A stretch of DNA of 5,006 nt, from NCBI GenBank assembly GCA_025363375.1, contig JANYDZ010000160.1:1-5006 (forward strand), given 5' to 3'. The position numbers and the translations under genes were made by a program. The notes beneath the pieces are model-generated. The model did no database searches. It was not told where the DNA came from and was given only the letters and a program-made list of their open reading frames with translations. Shown here in pieces: positions 1 through 5,006 of the stretch (within the stretch, counting starts at the first letter, position 1; every line of letters begins with the position of its first letter). Source of the DNA: Hyphomicrobiales bacterium (lineage in GTDB: Bacteria; Pseudomonadota; Alphaproteobacteria; Rhizobiales; Beijerinckiaceae).

Positions 1-2
1 CG

Positions 3-65
3 TCGGACAACGACGCGCCGCCCCTGCATTTGTACAGGTTGCTCTTGAACGAGGTCTGCACGTGA
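3..65 (+). CDS. 3' end of an unidentified upstream gene (partial)
   Basis: The third forward frame is open from the left edge and stops at a TGA at 63-65. It gives 20 residues (SDNDAPPLHLYRLLLNEVCT), and 19 of the 20 codons end in G or C, like the real genes here. The TGA overlaps the GTG start of the next gene in the arrangement GTGA, a 4-bp overlap typical of translationally coupled genes. The rest of the gene lies outside the window and 20 residues are too few to assign a family. The minus strand shares the same third-codon positions, so G/C at position three does not prove the strand; the overlap and the position of the stop favour the + strand. Confidence 0.5.
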   Translation, partial: SDNDAPPLHLYRLLLNEVCT

Positions 66-2071
66 GCGGCAATCTCTTGATCCATGAAACCAGCCCCTAT
101 CTGCTGCAGCATCGGGACAATCCCGTGCATTGGCGTCCCTGGGGAACAGCCGCCTTCACAGAGGCGCGCGCGAGCCGCAAACCGGTTCTTCTCTCCATCG
201 GCTACGCCGCCTGTCACTGGTGCCATGTGATGGCGCATGAGAGTTTCGAAGACGCCGCGACTGCCGACCTCATGAACGCGCGCTTCGTCAATATCAAAGT
301 CGATCGCGAAGAGCGCCCCGAAATCGACAAGACCTATATGGATGCGCTGCAAGCCTTTGGCGACCGCGGCGGCTGGCCGCTCACCATGTTTCTGACCGCG
401 GAGGGAAAGCCCTTTTGGGGCGGCACCTATTTTCCGCCCGAGCCGCGCTTCGGCAAGCCCGGCTTCAAACAGGTCCTGCTGCAAATCGCCAACGTCTATC
501 GCGACGCCCCCGACAAGATCGCCGAGAATATCGACTCCATCGCCCGCCGCGTGAAAAAGCACGAACCGCCGCCGCTGGGCGAAATTTCCATCGCCCATAT
601 CGACGACGCCGCGCAGCGCCTGCTGCCCGCCATGGACAAGGACAACGGCGGCATGCGCGGCGCGCCGAAATTTCCGCAGGCGGGCCTCCTCGAATTGTTG
701 TGGCGCGCGGGCAAGCGCGACCGGGACGCGCGCATGACCGATGCCGTCGTCCATACGCTCGGGCGCATTTGCCAAGGCGGCATCTACGATCATCTCGGCG
801 GCGGCTTCTCCCGTTATTCCACGGACGAACGCTGGCATGTGCCGCATTTTGAAAAAATGCTCTGCGACAACGCGCAATTGTTGCGCCTGTTGACATGGGC
901 CTGGCAGGACACGCGCTTGCCGCTGTTCAAACAGCGCGTGGAGGAAACAGTTGGATGGCTCACCCGCGAGATGACGACCGATGGGGCTTTCGCCGCGAGT
1001 CTGGACGCCGACTCGGAAGGCGTCGAAGGCAAGTTTTACGTGTGGACGCTCGATGAACTTGTCGATGTGCTCGGCGAGTCCGGCGCCGCTTTGTTTGCCG
1101 ACGTCTACAACGCAACGGCGCAAGGAAACTGGGAACGCGCCAATGTCCTGCACAGGCTCGACGCGCCGCGCGTTGCGCGCGAGGCGGACGAAACGCGACT
1201 CAAGGCGCTCCGCGAAACGCTTCTGGCGGCGCGCGAAAAGCGCGTCCGGCCCGCGATCGACGACAAGGCGCTCGCCGATTGGAACGGCATGACGATCGAG
1301 GCGCTGGCCGGCGCGGGGACCGCCTTCGCGCAGCCCGCATGGATCACGCTCGCCGAACGAACCTACGCCTGGATCGCCGCCAACATGACGCGCGGCGACC
1401 GCGTCGGCCACAGCGCGCGTCTGGGACGCGCGACTTTTCCGGGCATCGCCAGCGACGCGGCGCATATGATCGCGGCGGCGATCTCGCTTTACGAGGCGAC
1501 GGGCCGCGCGAATTATCTCGCGGACGCCGCGCGCATGACGCGCGCGCTCGACGCGCGTCACTGGGACGACGCGAAAGCCTATTATCTCGCCGCTGACGAC
1601 GCCGACGATCTCTTCGAGCGCCCCTCCGGCGGCCGCGACGGCGCGACCCCCAACGCCAACTCCGTGATGGCGGCAAACCTCGTGCGCCTCGGCCTTCTCA
1701 CCGGCGCTTCGGAATGGCTCGACAAGGCCAATTGTCTCTTCAAGATATTCGGCCCCGTCACCATGCACGCGCCATTCGAGCACGCAGCCTTGCTCAACGC
1801 TTTCGACCTTGCGCAGGGCGCAACGGAAGTTGTGATCGTCGGTCCGCCCGACGCGGCGCGCGACATCGCGGCGGGCGCCTTGGCGCAATGCCTGCCAAAT
1901 CTCGTCATCCTGCGCGCGTCACCGGCCGACGCGCTCACGCCCGGCCATCCCGCCTATGGCCGCCCCGCCGTGGACGGCAAGCCGACGGCCTACGTATGCC
2001 GCGCGGGCGTCTGTTCGCTCCCGGCGACAAGCGCCGCCGCGCTGGAGCATTTGCTCGCGCGGACGCGATAG
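62..2071 (+). CDS. Thioredoxin domain-containing protein, YyaL/SPATA20 (DUF255) family
   Basis: The 669-residue protein is close to the usual length of this family, which joins an N-terminal thioredoxin-like domain to an alpha/alpha-barrel domain resembling six-hairpin glycosidases or sugar epimerases. The biochemical role of the family is not settled. Family motifs seen in order are HETSPYLLQHRDNPV (8-22), the redox motif CHWCH (C51 and C54), DREERPEID (81-89), GGWPLTMFLT (103-112), GGTYFPP (120-126), GAPKFP (200-205), YDHLGGGFSRYSTDERWHVP (242-261) followed by HFEKMLCDN (262-270), LDADSEGVEGKFYVW (314-328), DDKALADWNGM (400-410), NANSVMAANL (531-540) and the C-terminal CRAGVC pair (C646, C651). 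No signal peptide is visible, so it is probably cytoplasmic. GTG at 62 is the only start in this frame before the first conserved motif; GAGG at 51-54 lies 7 nt upstream. It overlaps the preceding gene by 4 bp, suggesting co-translation. No frameshift or missing family motif is seen. Confidence 0.93.
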   Translation: MSGNLLIHETSPYLLQHRDNPVHWRPWGTAAFTEARASRKPVLLSIGYAACHWCHVMAHESFEDAATADLMNARFVNIKVDREERPEIDKTYMDALQAFGDRGGWPLTMFLTAEGKPFWGGTYFPPEPRFGKPGFKQVLLQIANVYRDAPDKIAENIDSIARRVKKHEPPPLGEISIAHIDDAAQRLLPAMDKDNGGMRGAPKFPQAGLLELLWRAGKRDRDARMTDAVVHTLGRICQGGIYDHLGGGFSRYSTDERWHVPHFEKMLCDNAQLLRLLTWAWQDTRLPLFKQRVEETVGWLTREMTTDGAFAASLDADSEGVEGKFYVWTLDELVDVLGESGAALFADVYNATAQGNWERANVLHRLDAPRVAREADETRLKALRETLLAAREKRVRPAIDDKALADWNGMTIEALAGAGTAFAQPAWITLAERTYAWIAANMTRGDRVGHSARLGRATFPGIASDAAHMIAAAISLYEATGRANYLADAARMTRALDARHWDDAKAYYLAADDADDLFERPSGGRDGATPNANSVMAANLVRLGLLTGASEWLDKANCLFKIFGPVTMHAPFEHAALLNAFDLAQGATEVVIVGPPDAARDIAAGALAQCLPNLVILRASPADALTPGHPAYGRPAVDGKPTAYVCRAGVCSLPATSAAALEHLLARTR

Positions 2072-2079
2072 CCGCCCCC

Positions 2080-3048
2080 TTAATCCACCCTGATATTCGC
2101 CGCCTTGATGATCTTCGCGTATTTGTCCACCTCGTCGCCGATGAATTTGCCGAATTCCTCCGGCGTGCTTTTGAAGGGCGACATGCCGAGGTCGGGCAAA
2201 CGCGCGACAACCTTCGGATCGGCGACGGCGGCGTTGAGTTCCTTGTGCAGCCACTCGACAATCGGGCGCGGCGCGCCCTTGGGCGCGACGATGCCGTACC
2301 AGCCAGAGGATTCATAGCCCGGGACGAATTCATGCAACGGCGGCAATTCCGGCAGAGACTCCCAGCGCTTTTCCGTTGTCACGGCCAGCGCGCGCAACTG
2401 GTTCTGTTTGAGAAAGCCGATCGCGCCGGGAATGGCGCTGAACACCACATGCACCTGTCCGCTCAGGAGATCGGGAAAGTAATTGCCGGAATAGGGCACG
2501 TGAACCATGTCGATGCCGGTCATCGACTTGAACATTTCACCCGAAATATGCGGCGAAGAGCCGTTGCCGCCCGAAGCCATGTTGAGCTTGCCGGGATTGG
2601 TTTTCGCATAGGCGAGGAATTCGGGCACGCTCTTTACCGGAACGCCGGGATTGACCACGAGCACATTCGCCACGCGCAGCAGGCTCGTCACCGGCTGGAA
2701 ATCCCGCGCGATGTGGAAATCAAGATTGGGATACAGCGTCTGGTTGATCGTCGTCGTGGCGACGACAAGCATGATCGAATAGCCGTCTGGCTCAGCTCGC
2801 TTGAACTGGCTCGTCGCGACATTGGCGCCAGCGCCCGACCTGTTGTCGACGAACACCTGCTGGCCGATCCGCTCCGACAACGAAGACGCGACGAGCCTTG
2901 CCACGATGTCGGGCGGCGTACCAGGCGCAAAGCCCAGCACAAGCCGGATCGGCTTTAAAGGATAGGCCTGCGCGAGGGCGGGGCCCGCCAGCGCGCATGC
3001 GCCCGCGCCGCCCGCAAGACGCATGAATTCGCGACGACGAATATCCAT
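2080..3048 (-). CDS. Tripartite tricarboxylate transporter (Bug/TctC-type) substrate-binding protein, copy 2
   Basis: This 322-residue protein is a periplasmic solute receptor of the Bug/TctC family, which delivers small carboxylates or related compounds to a TctA/TctB permease. The ligand cannot be told from sequence. The N-terminus has a twin-arginine signal (RRREFMRLAGG, 4-14), a hydrophobic stretch, and likely cleavage after ALA (24-26) or AQA (26-28). Family landmarks are LGFAPGTPPDIVARL (38-52), LSERIGQQVFVDNRSGAGAN (57-76), EPDGYSIM (86-93), INQTLYPNLDF (101-111), YAKTNPGKLNMASGGNGSSP (147-166) and HVPYSGNYFPDLLSGQ (183-198). ATG at 3048 was chosen over an in-frame ATG at 3117 because it has a strong ribosome site and puts the signal peptide at the N-terminus; the longer form would run into the upstream gene. 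It follows its paralogue by 26 bp, so the two are probably co-transcribed. No permease gene is adjacent. Confidence 0.92.
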   Translation of the reverse strand: MDIRRREFMRLAGGAGACALAGPALAQAYPLKPIRLVLGFAPGTPPDIVARLVASSLSERIGQQVFVDNRSGAGANVATSQFKRAEPDGYSIMLVVATTTINQTLYPNLDFHIARDFQPVTSLLRVANVLVVNPGVPVKSVPEFLAYAKTNPGKLNMASGGNGSSPHISGEMFKSMTGIDMVHVPYSGNYFPDLLSGQVHVVFSAIPGAIGFLKQNQLRALAVTTEKRWESLPELPPLHEFVPGYESSGWYGIVAPKGAPRPIVEWLHKELNAAVADPKVVARLPDLGMSPFKSTPEEFGKFIGDEVDKYAKIIKAANIRVD

Positions 3049-3055
3049 GATGCGA

Positions 3056-3063
3056 TCCTCCCC
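3056..3063 (-). promoter_or_regulatory. Shine-Dalgarno sequence of the second Bug gene
   Basis: The minus strand reads GGGGAGGA here, 7 nt before the ATG at 3048. It decides the start, showing that the gene begins at the methionine before the twin-arginine motif rather than at the in-frame ATG at 3117. It lies wholly within the 26-bp gap after the upstream paralogue's stop, consistent with a polycistronic message re-initiating here. Confidence 0.8.
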
Positions 3064-3074
3064 CGCGCCGCCCC

Positions 3075-4043
3075 TCACTGCGCCGTAATATGCGCCGATT
3101 TGACGACCTTGCCCCATTTGACGACTTCATCGACGATGAAAGCGCCGAATTCCGCCGGCGTGCTGATGAAATCCGAACCGCCGAAATCGGGAAAACGCGC
3201 CTTCATTCCGGGGTCGGCGAGCGCGGCGCCGATGGCGCGGTGCAGCGTCTCCACGATGGCCGCCGGCGTGTTTTTCGGCGCGACGATTCCATACCATCCG
3301 CTGGCCTCGTAGCCAGGCACCACTTCGCCAATCGCGGGAAGCTCGGGAAAAAACTCCGAACGTCGCGCGGTCGAGACCGCCAGAGGCCGCAATTGTCCCG
3401 CCCGCACGAAACCGGCGGCGCCGGGAATCGCCGCGGACAGCACCTGGGTCTGCCCGCTGAGTAGATCGGGAAAGTAATTGCTGGAATAAGGCACGTGCGT
3501 CATTTCAACGCCGGCCATGGCTTTGAACATTTCCATGGTGACGTGCGGCGAGGAGCCGGACCCGCTCGAAGCGAAGTTGAGTTTGCCCGGATTTGCTTTT
3601 GCGTAGGCGATCAGTTCAGGCAGCGAGCTGACCGGCAGGGCGGGCGTGACGACGAGCACGTTGGGGATGCGCATGACGCTGGCGACAGGCGCAAAATCCC
3701 TGACGATATCGAATTCGAGGTTGGGATAGAGCGTCTGGTTGATCGTGTTGGTGGCGACGATCATCAGAATCGTATGGCCGTCGGGCTCGGCGCGCGCCGC
3801 CTGGGCCGATGCGATGTTGGCGCTCGCGCCGGGCTTGTTCTCGACGATCACCTGTTGCCCCAGACGCTCCGAAATTCCCGGCGCGATCAGCCGCGCGACG
3901 ACGTCGGGCGGGCTGCCGGCGGGAAAGCCCAGCATCAACTTGACGGGTCTGGCGGGAAAGGTCTGCGCGGCGGCGCGAAGGGGCGCGGCGCACGCGGCGC
4001 CTCCCGTCGCAAGCCGTAAAAATTCACGACGACGAACCCGCAT
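3075..4043 (-). CDS. Tripartite tricarboxylate transporter (Bug/TctC-type) substrate-binding protein, copy 1
   Basis: This is a second Bug/TctC-type periplasmic receptor, also 322 residues and colinear with its downstream neighbour: a gapless alignment counted by hand gives about 197 of 322 identical positions (61%). The N-terminus carries a twin-arginine signal (RRREFLRLATGG, 4-15) with probable cleavage after an alanine-rich AAA (24-26). Shared landmarks are GFPAGSPPDVVARL (39-52), ISERLGQQVIVENKPGASAN (57-76), EPDGHTIL (86-93), INQTLYPNLEF (101-111), NPGKLNFASSGSGSSPH (151-167) and HVPYSSNYFPDLLSGQ (183-198). Differences cluster in the signal peptide, around 199-240 and in the C-terminal 60 residues, so the ligands may differ. 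ATG at 4043 is favoured over an in-frame ATG at 4124 by its ribosome site and the position of the signal peptide. It is the first gene of the pair; any promoter should lie in the 119 bp before it. The ligand is unknown. Confidence 0.92.
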   Translation of the reverse strand: MRVRRREFLRLATGGAACAAPLRAAAQTFPARPVKLMLGFPAGSPPDVVARLIAPGISERLGQQVIVENKPGASANIASAQAARAEPDGHTILMIVATNTINQTLYPNLEFDIVRDFAPVASVMRIPNVLVVTPALPVSSLPELIAYAKANPGKLNFASSGSGSSPHVTMEMFKAMAGVEMTHVPYSSNYFPDLLSGQTQVLSAAIPGAAGFVRAGQLRPLAVSTARRSEFFPELPAIGEVVPGYEASGWYGIVAPKNTPAAIVETLHRAIGAALADPGMKARFPDFGGSDFISTPAEFGAFIVDEVVKWGKVVKSAHITAQ

Positions 4044-4046
4044 GCC

Positions 4047-4056
4047 TTTCCTCCCC
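4047..4056 (-). promoter_or_regulatory. Shine-Dalgarno sequence of the first Bug gene
   Basis: The minus strand reads GGGGAGGAAA here; its GGAGG core (4050-4054) is 6 nt before the ATG at 4043. It fixes the start at the methionine just before the twin-arginine motif and makes the 27-residue longer reading from 4124 unlikely. It closely resembles the site before the second Bug gene, suggesting that it was copied with the gene. Confidence 0.8.
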
Positions 4057-4098
4057 GCAAACAACGCTTGCGACCGCGTGGACAGCGGCTTGCAGAAG

Positions 4099-4126
4099 AG
4101 GCTAGCAGGTCGCGCGGGAATCACAA
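4099..4126 (-). promoter_or_regulatory. Possible weak sigma-70-like promoter for the Bug gene pair
   Basis: On the minus strand TTGTGA (4126-4121) is followed after 16 nt by TAGCCT (4104-4099), about 55 nt before the start at 4043. The match to TTGACA/TATAAT is poor, especially at the -10 box, and such matches arise easily by chance. It is listed because a promoter is expected in this gap and this is the best candidate seen. No clear operator was found. Confidence 0.2.
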
Positions 4127-4135
4127 TGCGGGATG

Positions 4136-4162
4136 GCCGACGCGTGTCCGCGCGCGTCCGGC
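4136..4162 (-). terminator. Imperfect hairpin directly after the double-ABM gene, possible terminator
   Basis: GCCGACGCG (4136-4144) pairs with CGCGTCCGGC (4153-4162), giving a 9-bp G+C-rich stem with one bulged C at 4158 and an 8-nt loop. It starts immediately after the stop codon of the 4163-4906 gene. On the minus strand no run of T follows, so it is not a classic intrinsic terminator. It could protect the 3' end, act with Rho, or be a chance product of GC-rich sequence. Confidence 0.3.
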
Positions 4163-4906
4163 CTAAAGCTCCCTGTACAAACGTTGATCGTAGAGGTTCG
4201 CCCTCTGGGCCGGTTTTCCAAGGCTCGATTCCGCGCGAAACCGGCGCGCGAAACTGGCGATTTCGTGCGCCTCAAAAGCAGCCTTTCCGACCCACTTCGA
4301 CACCACCTGATAATGATTGTTCCGCCGCGCGAGTTGCCTGAAAACGTCGAAGCGCAGCGCGCCGGCTTCCTTGCGCGCGCCTTCCGCCAGCGCGGTCACG
4401 AGCGGCGGCGCCGCGTCGCGCCCCGCCGGCATGAAATCAATGTGCTCGACCATGTAGATTGCGTCGGAAACCTCGGCGCCAGCGAGCGAACCCAGCGCAA
4501 AGGGCTCCACGACGTGCTTGTCGGGCGGACTGATGCGGATGGGCGCCCAGGCCGCGGAAAACGCCGCCGTCGCCGCGCTCTGCTCGTGCTTCGTGGACGC
4601 GGCCGCCGTTGTCCACCCTTCAACGATGACGAAGTGGTTGGACCGGTCAATGCCCTGCATCACCACAAACTCCAGATTGCCCTCTTCGCGCCGGCTTTCG
4701 CTCCGATACGCCTTCATCAACGCGGCGGCCTGCGCGGCGTTGGCCGTCTCCACTTCGAAATAGGTGAAGGAATAGGTCGGCTCGGACGTTTGCGCCGTGG
4801 CCCGTCCTTCAAAAGCCAACATCGCGGTCAATAATAGCAAAGCTGCGAAGACGCGCTCGCAGACAATGCGAAGCCGCGAAAAAACCAACGTTGATAAAGA
4901 CCTCAT
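4163..4906 (-). CDS. Exported protein with two ABM-like (dimeric alpha/beta-barrel) domains
   Basis: The 247-residue product begins with a signal peptide: basic n-region, hydrophobic core FAALLLLTAMLAF (20-32) and probable cleavage after ATA (36-38). Two copies of an antibiotic-biosynthesis-monooxygenase-like ferredoxin fold follow. The first (about 44-134) shows EEGNLEFVVMQ (74-84), FVIVEGW (92-98) and a helix with H107. The second (about 148-247) shows KEAGALRFDVFRQ (179-191), YQVVSKW (199-205), FEAHEIASFARRFR (211-224) and the typical C-terminal end LYDQRLY (238-244). Single ABM domains usually dimerise; two in one chain could form the barrel alone. Family members include cofactor-free quinone-forming monooxygenases and haem-degrading enzymes, but no function can be assigned here. 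ATG at 4906 has AGGGGAG (4913-4919) 6 nt upstream. A second ABM-like gene ends 24 bp upstream, suggesting an operon. Export by the Sec route is inferred. Confidence 0.85.
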   Translation of the reverse strand: MRSLSTLVFSRLRIVCERVFAALLLLTAMLAFEGRATAQTSEPTYSFTYFEVETANAAQAAALMKAYRSESRREEGNLEFVVMQGIDRSNHFVIVEGWTTAAASTKHEQSAATAAFSAAWAPIRISPPDKHVVEPFALGSLAGAEVSDAIYMVEHIDFMPAGRDAAPPLVTALAEGARKEAGALRFDVFRQLARRNNHYQVVSKWVGKAAFEAHEIASFARRFRAESSLGKPAQRANLYDQRLYREL

Positions 4907-4912
4907 GATGGG

Positions 4913-4919
4913 CTCCCCT
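4913..4919 (-). promoter_or_regulatory. Shine-Dalgarno sequence of the double-ABM gene
   Basis: The minus strand reads AGGGGAG, 6 nt before the ATG at 4906. It supports that start, and therefore the full signal peptide, over the internal methionine at residue 29, which would remove most of the hydrophobic core. It lies in the 24-bp gap after the upstream gene's stop. Confidence 0.7.
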
Positions 4920-4930
4920 GGCCGCTGCCC

Positions 4931-5006
4931 TTACCTGACCGGCTCATAGACGCGCTCGTCGAAGGGAGATCCCAGCAACGGCCCGACCGTTTCGCGGAAC
5001 TGGCGC
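4931..5006 (-). CDS. 3' end of a gene with an ABM-like C-terminus (partial)
   Basis: A minus-strand frame enters at the right edge and ends at a TAA at 4933-4931. Its last 24 residues are RQFRETVGPLL followed by GSPFDERVYEPVR. They match the last part of the downstream double-ABM protein in pattern: an RxFR helix end, then a short loop and a D-(E/Q)-R-(V/L)-Y strand (compare RRFR at 221-224 and YDQRLY at 239-244). This resembles the usual C-terminal strand of ABM-domain proteins. The gene is probably a paralogue or functional partner of the next one, in the same transcript with a 24-bp gap. The start and most of the domain lie outside the window, so export and full length are unknown. Confidence 0.65.
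   Translation of the reverse strand, partial: RQFRETVGPLLGSPFDERVYEPVR

Noticed and set aside
1..85. A minus-strand frame open from an ATG at 85-83 to the left edge, beginning MDQEIAAHVQTSFKSNLYK.
   Set aside because: It would overlap the start of the well-supported YyaL-family gene on the other strand, has only a weak ribosome site, and its G/C preference at third positions disappears to the right of position 62. A minus-strand gene starting at the GTG at 61-59 cannot be wholly excluded.
1714..2958. A long + strand open frame (414 codons) crossing the end of the YyaL-family gene and most of the second Bug gene.
   Set aside because: It runs out of frame through one well-supported gene and antisense to another. 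Its arginine- and alanine-rich translation has no family motif, as expected of a shadow frame in GC-rich coding DNA.
3049..3117. A 23-residue N-terminal extension of the second Bug gene starting at an ATG at 3117.
   Set aside because: It would overlap the end of the upstream gene and bury the twin-arginine signal; a strong Shine-Dalgarno sequence sits before the ATG at 3048.
4044..4124. A 27-residue N-terminal extension of the first Bug gene starting at an ATG at 4124.
   Set aside because: The strong GGGGAGGAAA site before the ATG at 4043 and the position of the twin-arginine motif favour the shorter form.
3495..4341. Two + strand open frames (3495-4019 and 3739-4341) antisense to the first Bug gene.
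   Set aside because: The Bug gene on the minus strand has a signal peptide, ribosome site and family motifs over this whole span; the antisense translations are low-complexity, Arg/Gly-rich and lack motifs.
4133..4834. A 233-codon + strand open frame opposite the double-ABM gene.
   Set aside because: It mirrors the minus-strand gene, is rich in Arg, Gly and His, and has no recognisable domain.
1..5006. Search by eye for CRISPR repeats, insertion-sequence ends, tRNA genes, toxin-antitoxin pairs or a phage module.
   Set aside because: No regularly spaced repeats, transposase-like frames or cloverleaf sequences were seen; nearly all of the window is accounted for by the genes listed.

Overview
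The window looks like an ordinary stretch of a GC-rich proteobacterial chromosome. High G+C, strong G/C preference at third codon positions, twin-arginine-exported tricarboxylate-type binding proteins and a YyaL/DUF255 protein together suggest an alphaproteobacterium, perhaps Hyphomicrobiales. A betaproteobacterium is not excluded. This is inference from composition and gene families; no rRNA or marker gene is present.

Layout, left to right. On the + strand, the last 20 codons of an unidentified gene (3-65) overlap by 4 bp the GTG start of a 669-residue thioredoxin-domain protein of the YyaL/SPATA20 (DUF255) family (62-2071). It converges, with only 8 bp between stop codons, on a minus-strand block that fills the rest of the window. 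Read in the direction of transcription, from right to left, that block holds: the 3' end of a gene whose C-terminus resembles an antibiotic-biosynthesis-monooxygenase (ABM) domain (4931-5006); an exported protein with two ABM-like domains (4163-4906), 24 bp downstream of it; a 119-bp gap with an imperfect hairpin and a weak promoter candidate (4044-4162); and two tandem genes for periplasmic substrate-binding proteins of the Bug/TctC type (3075-4043 and 2080-3048), 26 bp apart. The two Bug proteins have the same length (322 aa), align without gaps, and are about 61% identical by hand count, so they are a tandem duplication.

How the genes fit together. The + strand pair looks translationally coupled. 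The two Bug genes look like one transcript, each with a strong Shine-Dalgarno sequence. No TctA/TctB membrane components are in the window, so the transporter partners must be elsewhere or these are orphan receptors. The two ABM genes look like a second transcription unit, or the upstream part of the same one. No mobile element, CRISPR array, tRNA or rRNA was seen, and nothing here clearly amounts to a new system. The points most worth a second look are the tandem Bug paralogues with an unusual shortened binding-loop motif, and the exported double-ABM protein next to another ABM-like gene.
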